A stretch of DNA of 64,000 bases, taken from assembly GCA_036365145.1 (NCBI GenBank), contig JAEOAD010000018.1, forward strand, positions 12,134,501-12,198,500, given 5' to 3'. Every line of letters starts with the position of its first letter. Positions within the stretch are counted from its first letter, which is position 1. The translations under genes and the position numbers were made by a program. The notes under the pieces were generated by a model. That model was not told where the DNA came from. It made no database searches and saw nothing but the letters and a program-made list of their open reading frames with translations. Positions 21,453 to 32,698 of the stretch are shown in pieces. The stretch is from Orientallactaga sibirica. Its lineage: Eukaryota; Chordata; Mammalia; Rodentia; Dipodidae.

Positions 21453-21809
21453 TTAGTTACTTTGTTCATTTCTGGGACAAAATACCTGACAAACGCAACA
21501 AAAGGAAGGATCGGGGCTGACAGCTCAAGAGCATCAGTCCATCACTGAAGGGGAAGGCACGGCAACTAGCCAGCCATGTTCAGTCCACAGTTAGGAAGCA
21601 GAGAAAGAAGAATATTGGTGCTAGCTCTCTTTCTTCTTTTTAGTGAGTCCAGGACCTCAGTTCACAGGATCACGCTGCCCACAGTTAGGGTGAGTTTTCC
21701 TACTTCAATTAATACTAATCTAGAAAATCCCTCACAGACATGCTCAGAGATTTGTTTCCATGGTGATTCTAAATCCTTTCAAGTTGACAACTGAGATTAA
21801 TCATCACAA
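21453..21809 (-). repeat. LTR-like rodent repeat nested in older repeat
   Basis: It begins 'attagttactttgttcatttctgggacaaaatacctgac' style and ends 'caagttgacaactgagattaatcatcac'. It is the same family as 7016-7375 and 63482-63852. The older repeat resumes immediately after it. Confidence 0.6.
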
Positions 21810-21811
21810 AC

Positions 21812-21950
21812 CTGATCTAAATTTAATTGATTACATAAACAATGTCCCTATTTACAAGTATAGTCATATTCTGGAGTTAGGTTCTAACTGAAATCTTTAC
21901 CATATCCTTTGTGGAGGGCAACAGTTCAACCTACAACACTGACATGTTGT
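21812..21950 (-). repeat. Old LTR-like repeat, second part
   Basis: 'attgattacataaacaatgtccc' through 'tttgtggagggcaacagttcaac' resembles the continuation of the 21140 element after the nested insertion. Confidence 0.35.
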
Positions 21951-21979
21951 AGGAAATTCCCTCAGTAGTAAAGTAGAAG

Positions 21980-22850
21980 GAAGGGTCAGTTACATGTGAT
22001 TTTAAGCAATGATATGTATTCAGTTTAAAAAAAAAAACTGTACTTTTTTATTCCTTAATAATTCTTATTCATTTAGTGTTGAAATGTCTTTGCTGTACTA
22101 ACAAAGGTACAGTAACAATAATGACAGCAAATTACAGTTATTATTTTCAAAGTGGAGATTGACTACTTTTTGAAATCATTTTAAAAGTGAATTTATTTAA
22201 GAGAAATTGATTCCAAAATCCATTGATGGCATGCCTTTATTAGAAAAAACAAATTGAGTAAGTACCTATAAATAATATTTTAATTAGCTCTGAATTCCAA
22301 ATATTCCCAAATAGAAATGTTAAATAATGAAATGAAATTAAAACAAATAGCAATGTTTCATTAATTAATGAGTCATATAATTTTGGAAAAATTTTATGAA
22401 AATTTTCAATTAATATTTAGAGATAATAATGTGTTTAATCACTATTTTAGTATATCATATTTTAACATAGTGATATAGCAATTTAAAAATCAGAATTGAA
22501 GCTCAATTTATTTCAATATTTAGTTATTATTGTGAGAACTGAAAATTGTCTTTGGAAAAAAACACAGAATTATGCAATATTTACTGAAGAAGGAGATAAC
22601 AGCTATTGAGATGAATAAAATTATATCTAAAATAGAATTCATGATAATATACCATTTGAGTTTGGTATATAAATAGTTTTATTTTTTTAAATCTATGTAT
22701 TCCTCTAAATTTATAGATCAGTCAGAGGTATTAATTTAGATTCAAGTATATATTAGTAAATTATATATTAGTATTTTATAATGCTAACTTAAAAAATAAA
22801 ATTAGAAAATTGTCATTAGGCACATACCATAATTATTGTAATAGGAAGGG
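21980..22850. other. Strongly AT-rich unique stretch
   Basis: Nearly 900 bp of conspicuously AT-rich DNA with few C or G bases, no simple tandem repeat and no recognised element. It could be a matrix-attachment or otherwise structural AT-rich segment, but the sequence alone does not show this. Confidence 0.4.
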
Positions 22851-23837
22851 ACCATTGATGGATGCTAATCTTAGTAGTCAAAGGTGTGAGAGCCAGCTAT
22901 ATGTGTGTGGTCTCACTATTTTTTATATGCTAAACTTGTTGAAGAAATAACTGAGAACTTTCCACTGGCCCTAGAATCACCATCATCTACTAGTGATAAA
23001 AGTTTACAGCAGCAGTAACCAAAACATACAGGCTTCATGGATCAGCTAAAGTGATCCACTGAGCAGGGGACACTGTTTTCATGATGCTTCTGCTCAAAAA
23101 ACTCATGACCTCCTTCCAATCGCTAGACAACACTGGACAGGTCCAACTTAGGAGACATTCTGCAAAATAAATCACCATTATTCTTCAAAGGTCAAAATCA
23201 AAGATGGAGATGATACTACAGGTTGGAAGAAACCACAGCAACATCAGTACGAAACAGATGTGGGAACCTGAATTGCATCAAAAAGGCAAAATTCAATTCA
23301 GTTCTGCACTCACAATACTAGCACTCACTATTGATTAACTTTGAAGGTGGTAGTGGCTGGAACATTGACTAACGTACTTTAACCACAAACTCTTCTTGGT
23401 CTATAAGAAATAAATAGGCTATATGCACACCTATTCTGAATTTTGGTATAAAAATGACTAGCAATGTTTAACAGCATTAGATCTTAAATTATCTCCTTAA
23501 AAAGCAAATTGTGATTGCCATTTGTTTTTCCACTTCAAGTGGAATCGGTTACCATCTCTCCCAGACATTGAGTTATAGCAATATATATCATAAAGCAAGT
23601 TAAACTTCTGACATTGCTTTTGTTGACCGAGTCAGTATAGTCAGTGACCCAGATCTTAGTTCACATCCTCAAGAGGAAGAAATTCTCCTGAGACTCAAAC
23701 ATTGCAATCTCTCTTGGGCCATGCCTACTCCTTTATTTAGACTCCTACTTCATTGAATCTAAAGGCTATTCAAAATACAATGATTTCCCAGTTTTAAGAA
23801 CAAGATTTCTAGGGGCTGGGGAATAGTACCACATACA
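22851..23837. other. Unassigned sequence, possibly old LINE-derived
   Basis: The part at 23100-23290 has the feel of an old LINE 3' region ('caacttaggagacattctgc', then 'gaaaccacagcaacatcag'). I could not confirm a family. Confidence 0.3.
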
Positions 23838-23996
23838 CTGTGTGTGGTGGAGCATGGCTGTAATCCCAGCACTTGGGAGGTGGATTCAGGAGGATGAAAA
23901 GTTCAAGGTCATCCTTGGCTAAATAGTGAATTTGATGCCAGCCTGGGATATAGGAGAGGCTGCCTCACAAATAAATAAATAATCAATAAACAAATA
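23838..23996 (+). mobile_element. B1-like SINE
   Basis: 'gtgtggtggagcatggctgtaatcccagcacttgggagg' in order, then 'gttcaaggtcatccttggct' and 'cagcctggg', ending in an AAATAAAT tail. It is the first of three SINEs standing head to tail at 23838-24446. Confidence 0.65.
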
Positions 23997-23997
23997 G

Positions 23998-24220
23998 GAC
24001 TGTGGATGTTACTTAATGGTTAGAGTGCTCACCTAGCATACACAAAGCCCTCAGTTTGCTCCTCAGTGACCCATGCATTGCAGATGGTGGAGCATTGCCT
24101 TAATTCCAGAACCGGGGAGGTGGAGGCAAAGGATGAGGAGTTCAAGGTCATCTCCAGCTACAAAGGGAGTCTGAGCCCAGCTTGGGCTACGTGACAGCCT
24201 GTCTCACAAAAGCTAAATAA
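23998..24220 (+). mobile_element. B4-type SINE
   Basis: An ID-like head ('ggttagagtgctcacctagcatac...') is joined to a B1-like half ('gatggtggagcattgcc...gttcaaggtcatctcc') ending 'ctgtctcacaaaagc'. It directly follows the B1 and directly precedes a DIP SINE. Confidence 0.6.
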
Positions 24221-24446
24221 GGGCTGGAGAGATGGCTTGGTGATTGTGGCACTTTCCTGCAAGGCCTGGGAACCCAGGTTTGATTCCCCAGAGCCCATAT
24301 GGGACAGATGCACATGGTGGCACATGCATCCGGAGTTTGTTTGCAGTGGCTGGAGGCCCTGGGGTGCCCATTCTCTCCCTCTCTCCTCTTCTCTCTCTCT
24401 CTCTCTCTCTGAAATAATTAAAATATAATATTTATTAAAAAGCTGA
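24221..24446 (+). mobile_element. DIP-type SINE
   Basis: Full-length standard form: head 'gggctggagagatggcttgg', body through 'ggagtttgtttgcagtggc', CT tract at about 24364-24410, then an AT-rich tail. Confidence 0.85.
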
Positions 24447-24668
24447 ATAAATAAGTAAACAAACAAATGAATAAAAGCTTTATCTACTGGGACATGATAC
24501 AAATGTACTTTTGCATAAATTAATGAAATTGAATCATTACTTCAGATCGAGATTGCAGTGTATGAGGAGGGAGTGGAGATAGTGACTCGAGGTTCTTCTG
24601 TTGGAAGTTATTGACTGGAACACAACAAAAGGGAATAGTGGCTGTGCATGTTTCTATAGTCAGAATCT

Positions 24669-24899
24669 GGGGGCTGTAGAGATTGCTTAGTGGTTAAGGT
24701 GCATGCCTGTAAAGCCTAAGGTCCCAGGTTTGATTTTCTAGGTCCCATGTAAGCCAGTTGCACCTGGTGGCACATGCATCTGGAGTTAATTTGCAGTGGC
24801 TAGAGACCCTGGCACACCTATTCTCCTCTCTCTCTCTCTTTCTGTCTCTCTCCCTCTCTCTCTGTCTCTAATAAATAACTAAAAATAAAACTTTAAAAA
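24669..24899 (+). mobile_element. DIP-type SINE
   Basis: Standard form with 'gcatctggagttaatttgcagtggc', an extended CT tract at about 24820-24868, and an A-rich tail ending 'actttaaaaaag'. Confidence 0.85.
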
Positions 24900-25084
24900 A
24901 GAACCTGGTCAAGAGGAAGTGACATACTCCCATATGCAGAACACGATTGTCCATTGGGAATTAACCAATAAAAAATCAACAAATAAAACTACACAGATAA
25001 CTTGGGCCCTCTTAGTCATCAAGGGGGGATTCAGCATAAGAATGGACAGATCCTATTTGGTAGTGTTTGCCATGGGCTGTCCCC

Positions 25085-25215
25085 GTGTCAAATGCTGCAT
25101 ATATTAATTCACTGACTTATAATTGCAGAAAGTGGACACTATTACAAGTCAAAATAGGTTAAGTCTCTGTCCAAGATCACATATCAGGTGTCTAAGGCAC
25201 AACTGGCATTCAATG
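25085..25215 (+). repeat. MIR-like relic
   Basis: 'taattgcagaaagtggacac...gtctctgtccaagatcacatatcagg' follows the 3' half of MIR loosely. Confidence 0.4.
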
Positions 25216-25592
25216 TTATTCCATACTTTCACTAGTGTCATCTGCAGCCAAGATACTTATCCAGCCAAGTGCTGGAGGGCCTTTGCCAACATCATCAGCA
25301 AATGGCCTGCCACCAAACTTATGCTCACCTGTAGCTATTTCAACTAAGAAAGCCAGGGCCTGAGACTACCAAGCATTTGTTATTTTCTTTACTCATGTCC
25401 TTTTAGTGTTGTTCTGCTCACCAAATATGTGGTTTAAAAGATTTGAATGCCAGTTTTATTTAATTATAAGATGTTCCAAGACATCTAGCCTGCCTGTCAG
25501 ATAGATTTTTGTAATCAGTTCCATGCTGGTGTTTTCTGAGCTTGCTAGGTTAGCCCCTCTCATTTCCATGAGAGCTCTAATATCAAAATCTC
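25216..25592. other. Unassigned sequence
   Basis: No feature recognised. Confidence 0.35.
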
Positions 25593-25593
25593 T

Positions 25594-25808
25594 GGGGCTG
25601 GAGCGATGGCTTAGTGGCTAGGGTGCTTGCCTGCAAAGCATAAGAGCCCAGGTTTGATTCCCCAGTACCCACATAAGCCAGATGCACAAGATGGTGCATG
25701 TGTTTGGAATTAATTTGCAGTAGCTATGGACCCTGGTGCACCCATTCTCTTTCTATTTGCCTCTCTGTATCTCTCTCTAAAATAAATAAATAAATAAATA
25801 AATATTTT
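25594..25808 (+). mobile_element. DIP-type SINE
   Basis: Head 'ggggctggagcgatggctta', 'gattccccagtacccacat', CT tract, and a TAAA-repeat tail of about six units at 25780-25804. Confidence 0.85.
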
Positions 25809-26164
25809 AACTTAAAAATTCTCCAATGTTGGGCTGTGGGCCAGACCCCTTGTAGAATCCCTCACACATCGTATCTCATGTGATAGCTGCACCCAGGGGC
25901 CACCTATTGATCAATTCACATGGTATCTCTTTCAGAATTCTTCAAAATTGCTAATGGGAACAATTTCAAGAGTGTATCTATAAATTACACAGTTGCTGTC
26001 TTCTTTCCTTAATCACATACAGTGTGTTTATCTTCTGGACTTTTTATTTATTTATTTATTTATTTTTATTTTTTCCTTAGTCATTATCATTTAATCCAGC
26101 TATTGTTCTTCCCTCAAAGTTGTTTTAGATACTTCTCAGTATTTCACCTCCTATCTATTCATCT
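25809..26164. other. Unassigned sequence with short TTTA run
   Basis: Nothing is recognised apart from a short TTTA run at about 26044-26066. Confidence 0.4.
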
Positions 26165-26500
26165 TAAATCCTTTTATTTATTTATTTATTTATTTATTTA
26201 ATTTCTATTATTCTGATTTTACATTCATAGTATCGGTTCCATTATCCTCCTCCCTGTCCTCCCTCTTCCAAAGGGACCCTCATCAATGGGGAATGTGGGG
26301 GCCGTCAAGAGTTCTGGGGGGTTGGCCCCAGTCTCTGTGCTTAATGCCCCAAATTGTGGTTCTAACAATCTTTCCACCCCCTCTTCTGCGAGTTTCCCTG
26401 AGCCACATTGGGGTCATTTTTGTTTGGCTTCAGTAATGAGGTTTTGGGGGCCTCTGTGTCTCTGGATATCTGGCTTAGTTGGAGTTGGATGTTCTCTCTG
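26165..26500 (-). mobile_element. L1 3' UTR fragment with A-rich tail
   Basis: The plus strand starts with a TTTA run (26174-26201, the tail on minus), then 'ttttacattcatag', then 'cctccctgtcctccctcttcc', then 'gaggttttgggggcctctgtgtctctgg'. This matches 32264-32698 closely and marks the 3' terminus of the L1 subfamily whose UTR is cut short at 13693. The 105-codon frame at 26286-26603 runs through it and is not coding. Confidence 0.7.
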
Positions 26501-26757
26501 TTTATCGCCATGGACTCTGTATCTTCAAGCTGTAATACCCTGCATTTCTCATGATGAAAGATGTTGCTGGGTGACTACCCCATCTCTTCCTGCCTCCCTC
26601 TAGTGGCAGCTTTGGGAATGGCAAGAACATGAGTATAAATTGTAAATGACACTCCATTAAAACCTTTAAAACCCTCTTATGTCTCCCATCACTTAGAATA
26701 GAACCCTTAAATAAAATAAAAATATTAAAAAGAAAACAAGATATGATTAAAATGGGG

Positions 26758-26965
26758 GGGTGCTGGAGAGATGGCTTAGCATTTAAGGCACTTGCCAGGA
26801 AAGCCAAAGGACCCAGGTTTGCTTTGACAGTACCCACATAAAGCCAGTTGCACAAGGTGGTGCATGCATCTGGAATTTGTTTGCAGTGGCTAGAGGTCCT
26901 GATGCGCTCATTCTCTGGCTCTTTCTCTTTCTTACTCTCAAATAAATAAATAAAATAAAAATATC
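26758..26965 (+). mobile_element. DIP-type SINE
   Basis: Standard form preceded by a G run: 'tgctggagagatggcttagc', 'gcatgcatctggaatttg', a short CT tract and an AAATAAAT tail. Confidence 0.85.
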
Positions 26966-27690
26966 AAGTAGAATAGGCCATCTGAAAACTTTTGACTTCT
27001 CTCGGCACTTTCATCTCTTTCCTTCTCATAATACTTCAAACTTTAATAGTGGTAATTGCTTTTCACTCTCTAGAATTCTTTTCTCCAACATTCTTTAGCT
27101 CTACCTTATATGTTTTCAAAACATAGTAAGTTAAAACAAGTGGGATGCTGGTGAAAATATTTGAAAAATACATGACAAATAATTAATAAGCTTGTTTTTA
27201 AATTTTATAAATCAATATAATAAAAACAGTCCTATAGGAAATGAACTTAAATATTAACAAGCAATGCATCACACAGCCAATTAGAGTGTGAAAGGGCATT
27301 TGACCCCACACAAACAAGGCAGTGAAAATCAACTTGCTCTTGTTCTCTCTGTATTAATGACAAGAAGATCTAAGAGTGTCTGGAAAAGGGAAAGTGACCA
27401 TTCTCATGGCTGAAAGATACACTCAGGCCCTTTGAAATAGTAATTTTCCAGTATTTGAAAACACTTACCTGGGGTTAGAAATGTAGCTCCATGCATGTGT
27501 AAAGCTTCTTGTTTGAGCTCTACTATCACACATGCTAAACAATTTGTGGTGCATATGTACAATAAGTTTCCAATTAGGTATCTATAATAATTGACCTTTC
27601 TGTGAATACAGGTGAGATTATGTGTCTTCATGTTAATTGTTCATCTGTACATTTTTCCACTTTGAATTGCAAGTTTATGCCCCTTGCTGG

Positions 27691-27692
<2 letters not shown>
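26966..27692. other. Unassigned AT-rich sequence
   Basis: Nothing recognised. Confidence 0.4.

Positions 27693-27724
<32 letters not shown>
27693..27724. repeat. Poly-T run of 32 bases
   Basis: A perfect run of 32 T. It could be the A tail of a minus-strand retrocopy lying to its right, but no body and no matching target duplication was recognised. Confidence 0.9.
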
Positions 27725-27727
<3 letters not shown>

Positions 27728-28434
27728 GTAAGAGTATTGCTGAGAAAGATTTGGAGATGAAGAGAAACACAGAGGGCAATGAAACATACTTCATCACACA
27801 AGGGTTATTGAATTCCTTTATCATTCTGTTTCTAATAGTGAAACGAGTGGAGACACTAATACAATCAACACTTCTTAGCAGAAGTCCCACCCCTACAAAT
27901 TTGCAGACTCTCATAAATTGCTAAGAAGATGAAATATTTGTACTTTTTCAAAATGTTACTAATTCATCATGCATTCTTTAATTCCATTAGCTAATAGTAC
28001 ACTTGCCAGGTACTGCTTCAGCCATCCTACCTCAACTCTGTTGCCAGTTCTTATTTATGAAATATGGACAACCACTGAAAAATCAGCCAGGGAAAAGAAC
28101 CAGGCTGGCCATCAGTACCCACTGTACATATACCCAAAGTCTCCTTCTAACCTTCTGTCACTAAAACTTAAAAGAAAGACCCTCAAAACTTAAAAACTAT
28201 ATATGCATTACATTAAAACAAGTTAACATAAGTCCATGTAGTATAACTTTTAAAGCTTCTTTTGTTAAAATGTTATATGTTTGTGTAGATATGCACATAC
28301 ATTCATCCATACATTTTTATATGAATGGATTTGGACAGAAACAGTTCTGGAAGGAAACATTTTCGACCTACTTTTTACAAGGTAGACTTTCTCTTTATTT
28401 TTGTTTTCTTTGCTTGGCTTAGTTTGGTTTGGTT
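27725..28434. other. Unassigned sequence
   Basis: No recognised family. It includes the sequence that would be the body of any retrocopy whose tail is the preceding T run. Confidence 0.35.
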
Positions 28435-28545
28435 TGGTTTTTTGACATAGGATCTCATGAAGGGCTGACCTCAAACTCTTGATCTTCCTGTTTTTGCCTC
28501 TCATATTGGGATTATAGACATATGTCACTACACCAGACATTTGTT
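28435..28545 (-). mobile_element. Old B1-like SINE
   Basis: 'ttttttgacataggatctcatgaagggctgacctcaaac' through 'gggattatagacatatgtcac' on plus is a diverged antisense B1. Confidence 0.5.
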
Positions 28546-28784
28546 TTCTAAATTTTTTGCTACTAATGTATACTACCCAAATAAATAAACAAAAAAGGTT
28601 CTTTGTGATAATAGCTCAAATATTCCATTTCTGTTAGCCTTTTTTCTGTCACTTGCTAACCATATGAATAGTTATATTTAGAAAGTTACCTACTCTAAAT
28701 ATTAGCTTGCTCAGCTAAAAATGTGATGAGTAAGAACTAATTTGATAGGGTCTTTTGTGCATATGTGGTTTTTTTTTTTTTTTT

Positions 28785-28985
28785 TCATTTGTTTTGAGAC
28801 AGGGTCTTATGTATCTAGTGCAGAGGATAGCCTTGAACTTCTAGCCCAGCTTCCTCTTCCTCCCAAGTGCTAGAATTACAGGTGTGCACCACATTCGGTT
28901 TAGGTTTATGCCATTCTGGAGATCAAACCCAGGGCTTCTTGCCTACTAGGCAAATACTCTATCAAGTGAACTACATCTCTAGTGC
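28785..28985 (-). mobile_element. B4-type SINE (minus)
   Basis: 'gttttgagacagggtcttatg', 'cctcccaagtgctagaattac', then 'gagatcaaacccagggcttc' and 'tactaggcaaatactctatc'. A T-run at 28769-28784 corresponds to its A tail. Confidence 0.65.
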
Positions 28986-29665
28986 TCTATTAGGTTTTTG
29001 GTTTGGATTAAAGAAGCTTAAGAAAATCCCTAGCACCTAGCCTGCACTGAGTAAGTACTCTCAGTGTTAGTTCATTTTATTTTATTTTTTTCCTTTTCTT
29101 CTTATATGGACAAAGTGGCTAAAGGCAATTAAGCATTAGGGAACCCATAAAAGCCATGCTGCACACACAGCAGGGAGCTGCAGAAAGAGTTCCACACTCA
29201 AGTATTTCATCTCATTGCCAAACCACATGTCCTGATTCTGATGTAGGAGTCATGATTTTCATCAGGCTCATGTTCCTTTCATCATTTTATCATAATATCT
29301 AACATTTGAGAGTATGTGGCATCCCATCTTCTGAAATGTAAATGAACTCTAAGACTCTGGCTTCAGCTTCCAGCATCATTCATAGCAAAGCCTCTTCTTG
29401 CAAAGTTACTTGGGCTGATCTACTTTCTTTAGTAGACAGACAGTTTAATTAAATGAATACAAGTCATGCTTCTCAAAAATAATGTGTTTTTCAATGCCAG
29501 TGATATTTAGGATTAAATATAAAACATAAACTGAAGGTTCTAAATTATGTTTTAAAAAGTGAATATATGCCATTGATACTAAAAGCTGATAAAATATACC
29601 AAAAATAGGGAAGTCCATACTGACCATTCACAGTAATAAATACTCATGAAAAATTCTTTGATAAA
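28986..29665. other. Unassigned sequence
   Basis: A small MIR-like piece may lie at about 29035-29075 on minus. Otherwise nothing recognised. Confidence 0.35.
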
Positions 29666-29990
29666 GGGCTGGGAATGGCTCAGTAGGTCCCCAGAAGACC
29701 TGAGTTTGATTCCCAACACTCACATAAAAGTTTCTGGCAGCACAAACCTGTAATCCCAGTGCTGGGGAGGCAGAGCTTAGAGAATTCCTACTGCTTGTTA
29801 GCTAGCTAGTCTAGGCAAACAAGTGAACTCTAGGTTCAGTGAGAGACCCTGTCTCAAGAAAATAAAGTAGGGGAGCAACTAAAGAAGAAATTTGATATCA
29901 ACCTCTTGCCTGAACAACCATGCATCCGTGTCCACCCCCACAAAAACACATACATATGAACACCATATACATATCTCACACACATTAAAA
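29666..29990 (+). mobile_element. B4-type SINE
   Basis: Head 'gggctgggaatggctcag', 'gcacaaacctgtaatcccag', 'ctctaggttcagtgagagac', then a C/A-rich tail. Confidence 0.65.
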
Positions 29991-30166
29991 ATTTCAATAA
30001 AATATTAACAAATAAAATCCAATAGTAAATTAACTAATATACATTCCTACCATGAGTATTTCTTTCTGAGGCATGCAAAGGTGCTTTAATTGAAAAGCTG
30101 TATTTATGTTACTCATCCTATGAATAGATCCTGAGAGAAAAATCATATGATTATTTACACAGATTC
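29991..30166. other. Unassigned sequence
   Basis: Nothing recognised. Confidence 0.3.
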
Positions 30167-30178
30167 AAAAAAGCATTT

Positions 30179-30343
30179 AGCTGGGCGTGGTGGCTCACGC
30201 CTTTAATCCCAGCACTCGGGAGGCAGAGGTAGGAGGATTGCTGAGAGTTCAAGGCCACCCTGAGACTACATAGTTAATTCCAGGTCAGCCTGGAGCAGAG
30301 TGAAACCCTACCTCGCAAAACCAAAAAAAAAAAAAAAAAAAAA
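30179..30343 (+). mobile_element. B1 SINE, young-looking, with target duplication
   Basis: A near-intact B1: 'gctgggcgtggtggctcacg', 'cctttaatcccagcactcgg', 'tgagactacatagtt', and an A tail of about 20 bases at 30323-30343. The host string AAAAAGCATTT precedes it at about 30168-30178 and is repeated after the tail (AGCATTT at 30344-30350, the leading As merging with the tail). Confidence 0.9.
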
Positions 30344-30887
30344 AGCATTTGCAAAATATGATATATAGTTATGTATAAAGAAAGTGAGATGAGAATTAAT
30401 AGGTATTTCAGTGCATGGCTGCTTCAGTGGCAGAATTCTTAGCTGCCACACATGTTTCCTTCATATATATATAAATGACATATATGGCATTAACCACAAA
30501 GCCAGAAATTTTGATGCTAAAATCAGGACTAAGAAGAATTATGTCCGCCATTTGTATATGAATAAACTTATTCAATTATAGTCTTCATGGACATAATATG
30601 AGAATGTGATCAGGTAAGGAAAGGAAGCCAGAGACACTCAAATTGGAAGATGAAAGAATGACACATCACAAAGCACAAGGGAACCAATAAAAAATTCATG
30701 ACTCAACAGTAAAGCTTATCAATAAGGAGTATATAATGAGCATGCAAAAGCCAATAGTTTTGTACATTAAAACAAGAACCAGATAAAAGATAAAATAGAA
30801 GGTAGTATTCATAGAATAGGAAAAGAAAATTGCAAAGAGGTAATAGCTAACTGGAGATTTAACAATTCATTTTCTTGTCTGTTTGTA
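30344..30887. other. Unassigned sequence
   Basis: Nothing recognised. Confidence 0.35.
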
Positions 30888-31000
30888 CTGTTGAGACAGA
30901 ATCTCACTCTATATCCCAGGCTGACCTTGAACTTATGGCAATCCTCCTTCATCTGCTTTCCAAATGCTTGGAATTTCAGGCATGAGCCATGTGTTGGCAA
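30888..31000 (-). mobile_element. Old B1-like SINE
   Basis: Antisense 'gttgagacagaatctcactc', 'caggctgaccttgaac', 'gaatttcaggcatgagcc'. Confidence 0.55.
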
Positions 31001-31599
31001 CAATTTGTTTTGTATAAAAGAACACTTCTGTAAGACCCCAAAGCACAATTAAACCCAAGAAAGTCAAATCATGATTTAGAGTAGAAAGACTCAGTACTTA
31101 CAGAAATTCACATTCCCCCTGAATTCTGGGGAAATGTAGCATGAACTGTATGTTTCTTGTAAAGAAAGGTGATATGAATACATGTGTATTCTTCTTATAT
31201 TCAGAAAAGCATGTGATGGGAGAGTAAGCCAGAAAATTAAAAGAAAATGATTATCCCTAGAGAACTGGTTTTGTAATTTCGTTTTATAGATCTGACTTTG
31301 GAAACAAGCAAAGAGTTTATATGATATTAAAACAAAATTAAGTTTCCAAAAGGCAATTATGAATAATAAAATGTAAAGCAAAGCTGATAAACTTCACTGT
31401 GTTTGTGTCAAATTCACAAACACAAAAAGAAATGATCCTATGTCACAGCAATTGGTTTTTAACCTAGTGTGATTGAGTCTCCAAGAACAGAAAGAACTGC
31501 TTTGCCACCAAACATAAGCTTTACTGTGTGTGTATGAGAAGTAACACAACTGCATCAATTCTATGAAAAAGGACTGAGAAATAAATGACCAGTGTTAAG
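31001..31599. other. Unassigned sequence
   Basis: Nothing recognised. Confidence 0.35.
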
Positions 31600-31930
31600 A
31601 GCTGCAGAGATAGCTCAGTGGATAAAGAAAGTGCTCAACATTCAATCTGGAGTACCCTAATTTGATCCCCAGAAACCCATGTAAGAAACTTTGTGACTGA
31701 GATGGAGGCAGAGACAGGAGAATTTCCCAGAAGCTTGTGGTGAGTATAGTAAAGAGCCTTAGAATGAGAATCCAAAATGAGAAACTCTGCCTCAACTAAG
31801 GTGGACAGGTGATAACTAACCTCAAAGTTGTCCTCTAAATTCCACACTAATACCATGGAACATGCACACCTGCACTGACATGTGCACACACACATATGCA
31901 CATAACACACACACACACACACACACAAAC
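31600..31930 (+). mobile_element. B4-type SINE with CA tail
   Basis: 'gagctgcagagatagctcagtgg', 'ttgatccccagaaaccc', 'tggaggcagagacaggagaa', then a tail ending in a CA run at about 31903-31926. Confidence 0.55.
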
Positions 31931-31939
31931 AAACAAATG

Positions 31940-32262
31940 TTGTAGGTACCTTCTCAACCAACCAAAAGTAGTGATGGAAGGAAAGTTGTTTACTTTGGCT
32001 TACAGTATCAAAGGGAAGCTCCATGATGGCATGGGAAAGGTGGCATGAGCTGAGGGTGAACATCACTTCTGCCACAGCATGTGGAACTCCACATCATGAG
32101 AATGTGCCAAACACTGGCAAGTGGAAACTGGCTATAACACACATAAACCCACCCCCAACAAAACACCTTCTCCAACAAGGTTCCAACTACTAAATTATGA
32201 TCAGATGGAAATCAAGCATTTAAAACAAGAGCTTTTGGGGGACACCTAATTTAAACTATCAC
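31940..32262 (-). repeat. LTR-like repeat
   Basis: 'ttactttggcttacagtatc', 'caacaaggttccaactac', and an end 'ttgggggacacctaatttaaac' parallel 42160-42480. This suggests the same LTR-like family, whose name I cannot fix. Confidence 0.4.
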
Positions 32263-32263
32263 A

Positions 32264-32698
32264 ATAATAATTTTTTAAATAATTTGTTTATTTATTTATA
32301 TTATTCTAATTTTACATTCATAATGGTGACTCCATTAACCTCCTCCCTGTCCTCCCTCTTCCAAAGGGAACCTCATCAATGGGGAATGTGGGTCATGCAT
32401 TGTGGGGGTAGTCAAGAGTTATGGGGGATAAGCCAAGTCTCTGTGCATAATGCCCCAACTTGTGGCTCTAACATTCTTTCCGCCCCCTCTTCTGCAAATT
32501 TCCCTGAGCCACATTGGGGTCATTTTAGTTCTACTTCCGTGATGAGGTTTTGGGAGTCTCTGTGTCTCTGGATATTTGGCTGAGTGGGAGTTGGATGTTC
32601 TCTGTGTTTCTCTCCTTCAGCCTTTTTCTGGGGTTGTGATCACCAAGAACACTGTATTCTTGCCCTTCCCCCGCATTACTCTATGGTTTCAACAAAAG
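32264..32698 (-). mobile_element. L1 3' UTR fragment with A-rich tail
   Basis: On plus it begins with the T-rich tail (32264-32300), then 'attctaattttacattcata', then 'cctccctgtcctccctcttcc', 'ctgagccacattggggtc', and ends near 'ctctatggtttcaac'. It overlaps in content with both 26165-26500 and the 13693 end of the twin-primed L1, linking them as one subfamily. The 99-codon frame at 32284-32583 is incidental. Confidence 0.7.
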
